Below are positions 63,425-64,000 of a stretch of DNA of 64,000 nt, in pieces; the stretch's first letter is position 1, and the number at the start of each line of letters is the position of its first letter. Source of the DNA: Croceibacterium selenioxidans (GTDB taxonomy: Bacteria > Pseudomonadota > Alphaproteobacteria > Sphingomonadales > Sphingomonadaceae); NCBI RefSeq assembly GCF_018599195.1, contig NZ_JAHFVK010000002.1, positions 434,001-498,000 on the forward strand. The letters run 5' to 3'. The notes under the pieces are model-generated. The model was given only the letters and a program-made list of their open reading frames with translations, was not told where the DNA came from and made no database searches. Position numbers and translations under genes: made by a program.

Positions 63425-64000
63425 ATGAAGACCCGTGCCGCTGTCGCTTTCGAAGCCAAGAAACCGCTCGAGATCGTCGAGCTCGACCTCGAAGGTCCCA
63501 AGGCCGGCGAAGTTCTGGTCGAGATCATGGCGACGGGCATTTGCCATACCGATGCCTACACCCTCGATGGGCTCGATTCCGAAGGCATCTTCCCCAGCGT
63601 GCTCGGCCACGAAGGCGCCGGCATCGTGCGCGAAGTCGGCGCGGGCGTGACCAGCGTTGTGCCGGGCGACCACGTGATCCCGCTCTACACCCCGGAATGC
63701 CGCAAATGTAAGTCGTGCCTCAGCGGCAAGACCAACCTCTGCACGGCGATCCGCGCCACGCAGGGCAAGGGCCTGATGCCCGACGGCACCACGCGCTTCT
63801 CCTACAAGGGGCAGCCGATCTACCACTACATGGGCTGCTCGACCTTCTCGAACTTCACGGTGCTGCCCGAGATCGCGGTCGCCAAGATTCGCGAAGACGC
63901 GCCGTTCAAGACCAGCTGTTACATCGGCTGCGGCGTGACCACTGGCGTTGGTGCGGTGGTCAACACCGCCAAGGTCCAGGTCGGCGACAACGTAGTCGTG
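63425..64000 (+). CDS. frmA: S-(hydroxymethyl)glutathione dehydrogenase (partial, runs off window)
   Basis: The first 192 codons of a class III zinc alcohol dehydrogenase; the frame is open at the window edge. Visible: the catalytic zinc Cys and His in Gly-Ile-Cys-His-Thr-Asp-Ala and Gly-His-Glu-Gly-Ala-Gly, the structural zinc Cys cluster Glu-Cys-Arg-Lys-Cys-Lys-Ser-Cys with a fourth Cys in Asn-Leu-Cys, and Gly-Cys-Gly-Val-Thr-Thr-Gly. The Thr-Asp-Ala-Tyr-Thr-Leu-Asp-Gly and Thr-Arg-Phe segments are specific to the formaldehyde-detoxifying class. It oxidises the glutathione adduct of formaldehyde, a by-product of O-demethylation and of diarylpropane cleavage. GAGAGAG precedes the ATG. Confidence 0.93.
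   Translation, partial: MKTRAAVAFEAKKPLEIVELDLEGPKAGEVLVEIMATGICHTDAYTLDGLDSEGIFPSVLGHEGAGIVREVGAGVTSVVPGDHVIPLYTPECRKCKSCLSGKTNLCTAIRATQGKGLMPDGTTRFSYKGQPIYHYMGCSTFSNFTVLPEIAVAKIREDAPFKTSCYIGCGVTTGVGAVVNTAKVQVGDNVVV

Overview
The window looks like chromosomal DNA of a GC-rich alphaproteobacterium of the order Sphingomonadales (Novosphingobium / Sphingobium / Erythrobacter-like). The basis is the housekeeping set (a DUF1674 SDHAF4-type protein, an NDUFA12-type complex I subunit, DUF2155, DUF192, HflKC next to DegP) and aromatic-catabolism proteins that closely resemble those known from sphingomonads (LigW, lignostilbene dioxygenase).

Layout. Positions 1-7000 hold a repeat cluster, a CorA-type transporter, an exported endonuclease/phosphatase-fold lipoprotein, a CinA-type MoCF protein, a membrane-anchored sulfotransferase and the minus-strand operon secE-nusG-rplK-rplA, which ends at a strong terminator. 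Between secE and tRNA-Trp (7.0-9.8 kb) lie a 49-residue protein, a DUF3291 protein and a 1.46-kb mini-island carrying mazEF and a 42-residue protein. The island is bounded by a duplicated tRNA-Trp 3' end and by paired decamer repeats, and no integrase is visible. From 9.8 to 31 kb there are mostly housekeeping and envelope genes: aat, DUF2155, NDUFA12, DUF192, recX, a fatty acyl-AMP ligase, telA-xpaC, a mannose-1-phosphate guanylyltransferase, TonB, a Crp/Fnr regulator, an FKBP isomerase, tRNA-Lys, folK-aguB, an exported methyltransferase, msrA, rsmB, SDHAF4, a cytochrome c, a GGDEF/EAL protein and hemH. From 31 to 42 kb come a Mo-hydroxylase subunit and Mrp (one operon with hemH), hflK-hflC-degP, PBP1A, msrB and a glutathione transferase.

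From about 42.2 kb to the right edge the window is dominated by what reads as a lignin-derived aromatic catabolic region. It contains an SDR, two NTF2/SnoaL-fold proteins, three MFS transporters, an aldehyde dehydrogenase, a eugenol-oxidase-type flavoenzyme, a LigW-type 5-carboxyvanillate decarboxylase, an NmrA-like reductase, a benzoylformate-decarboxylase-type ThDP enzyme, a DUF3237 protein divergent from a GMC oxidoreductase, a lignostilbene dioxygenase divergent from a MarR regulator, and the start of a glutathione-dependent formaldehyde dehydrogenase. Together these could take lignin dimers through a stilbene, cleave it to aromatic aldehydes, oxidise and decarboxylate the products to vanillate-type acids, and clear released formaldehyde. 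The order of steps and the substrates are inference.

The window is rich in short dispersed repeats: clusters of GTGTCAACTTG-type motifs at two distant loci, nested palindromes of about 100 bp, a recurring 26-bp hairpin, and one palindromic pair that appears to supply the start codon of a gene. Two genes (folK and the Mo-hydroxylase subunit) have no ATG, GTG or TTG at the expected start, and CTG is the best candidate in both.
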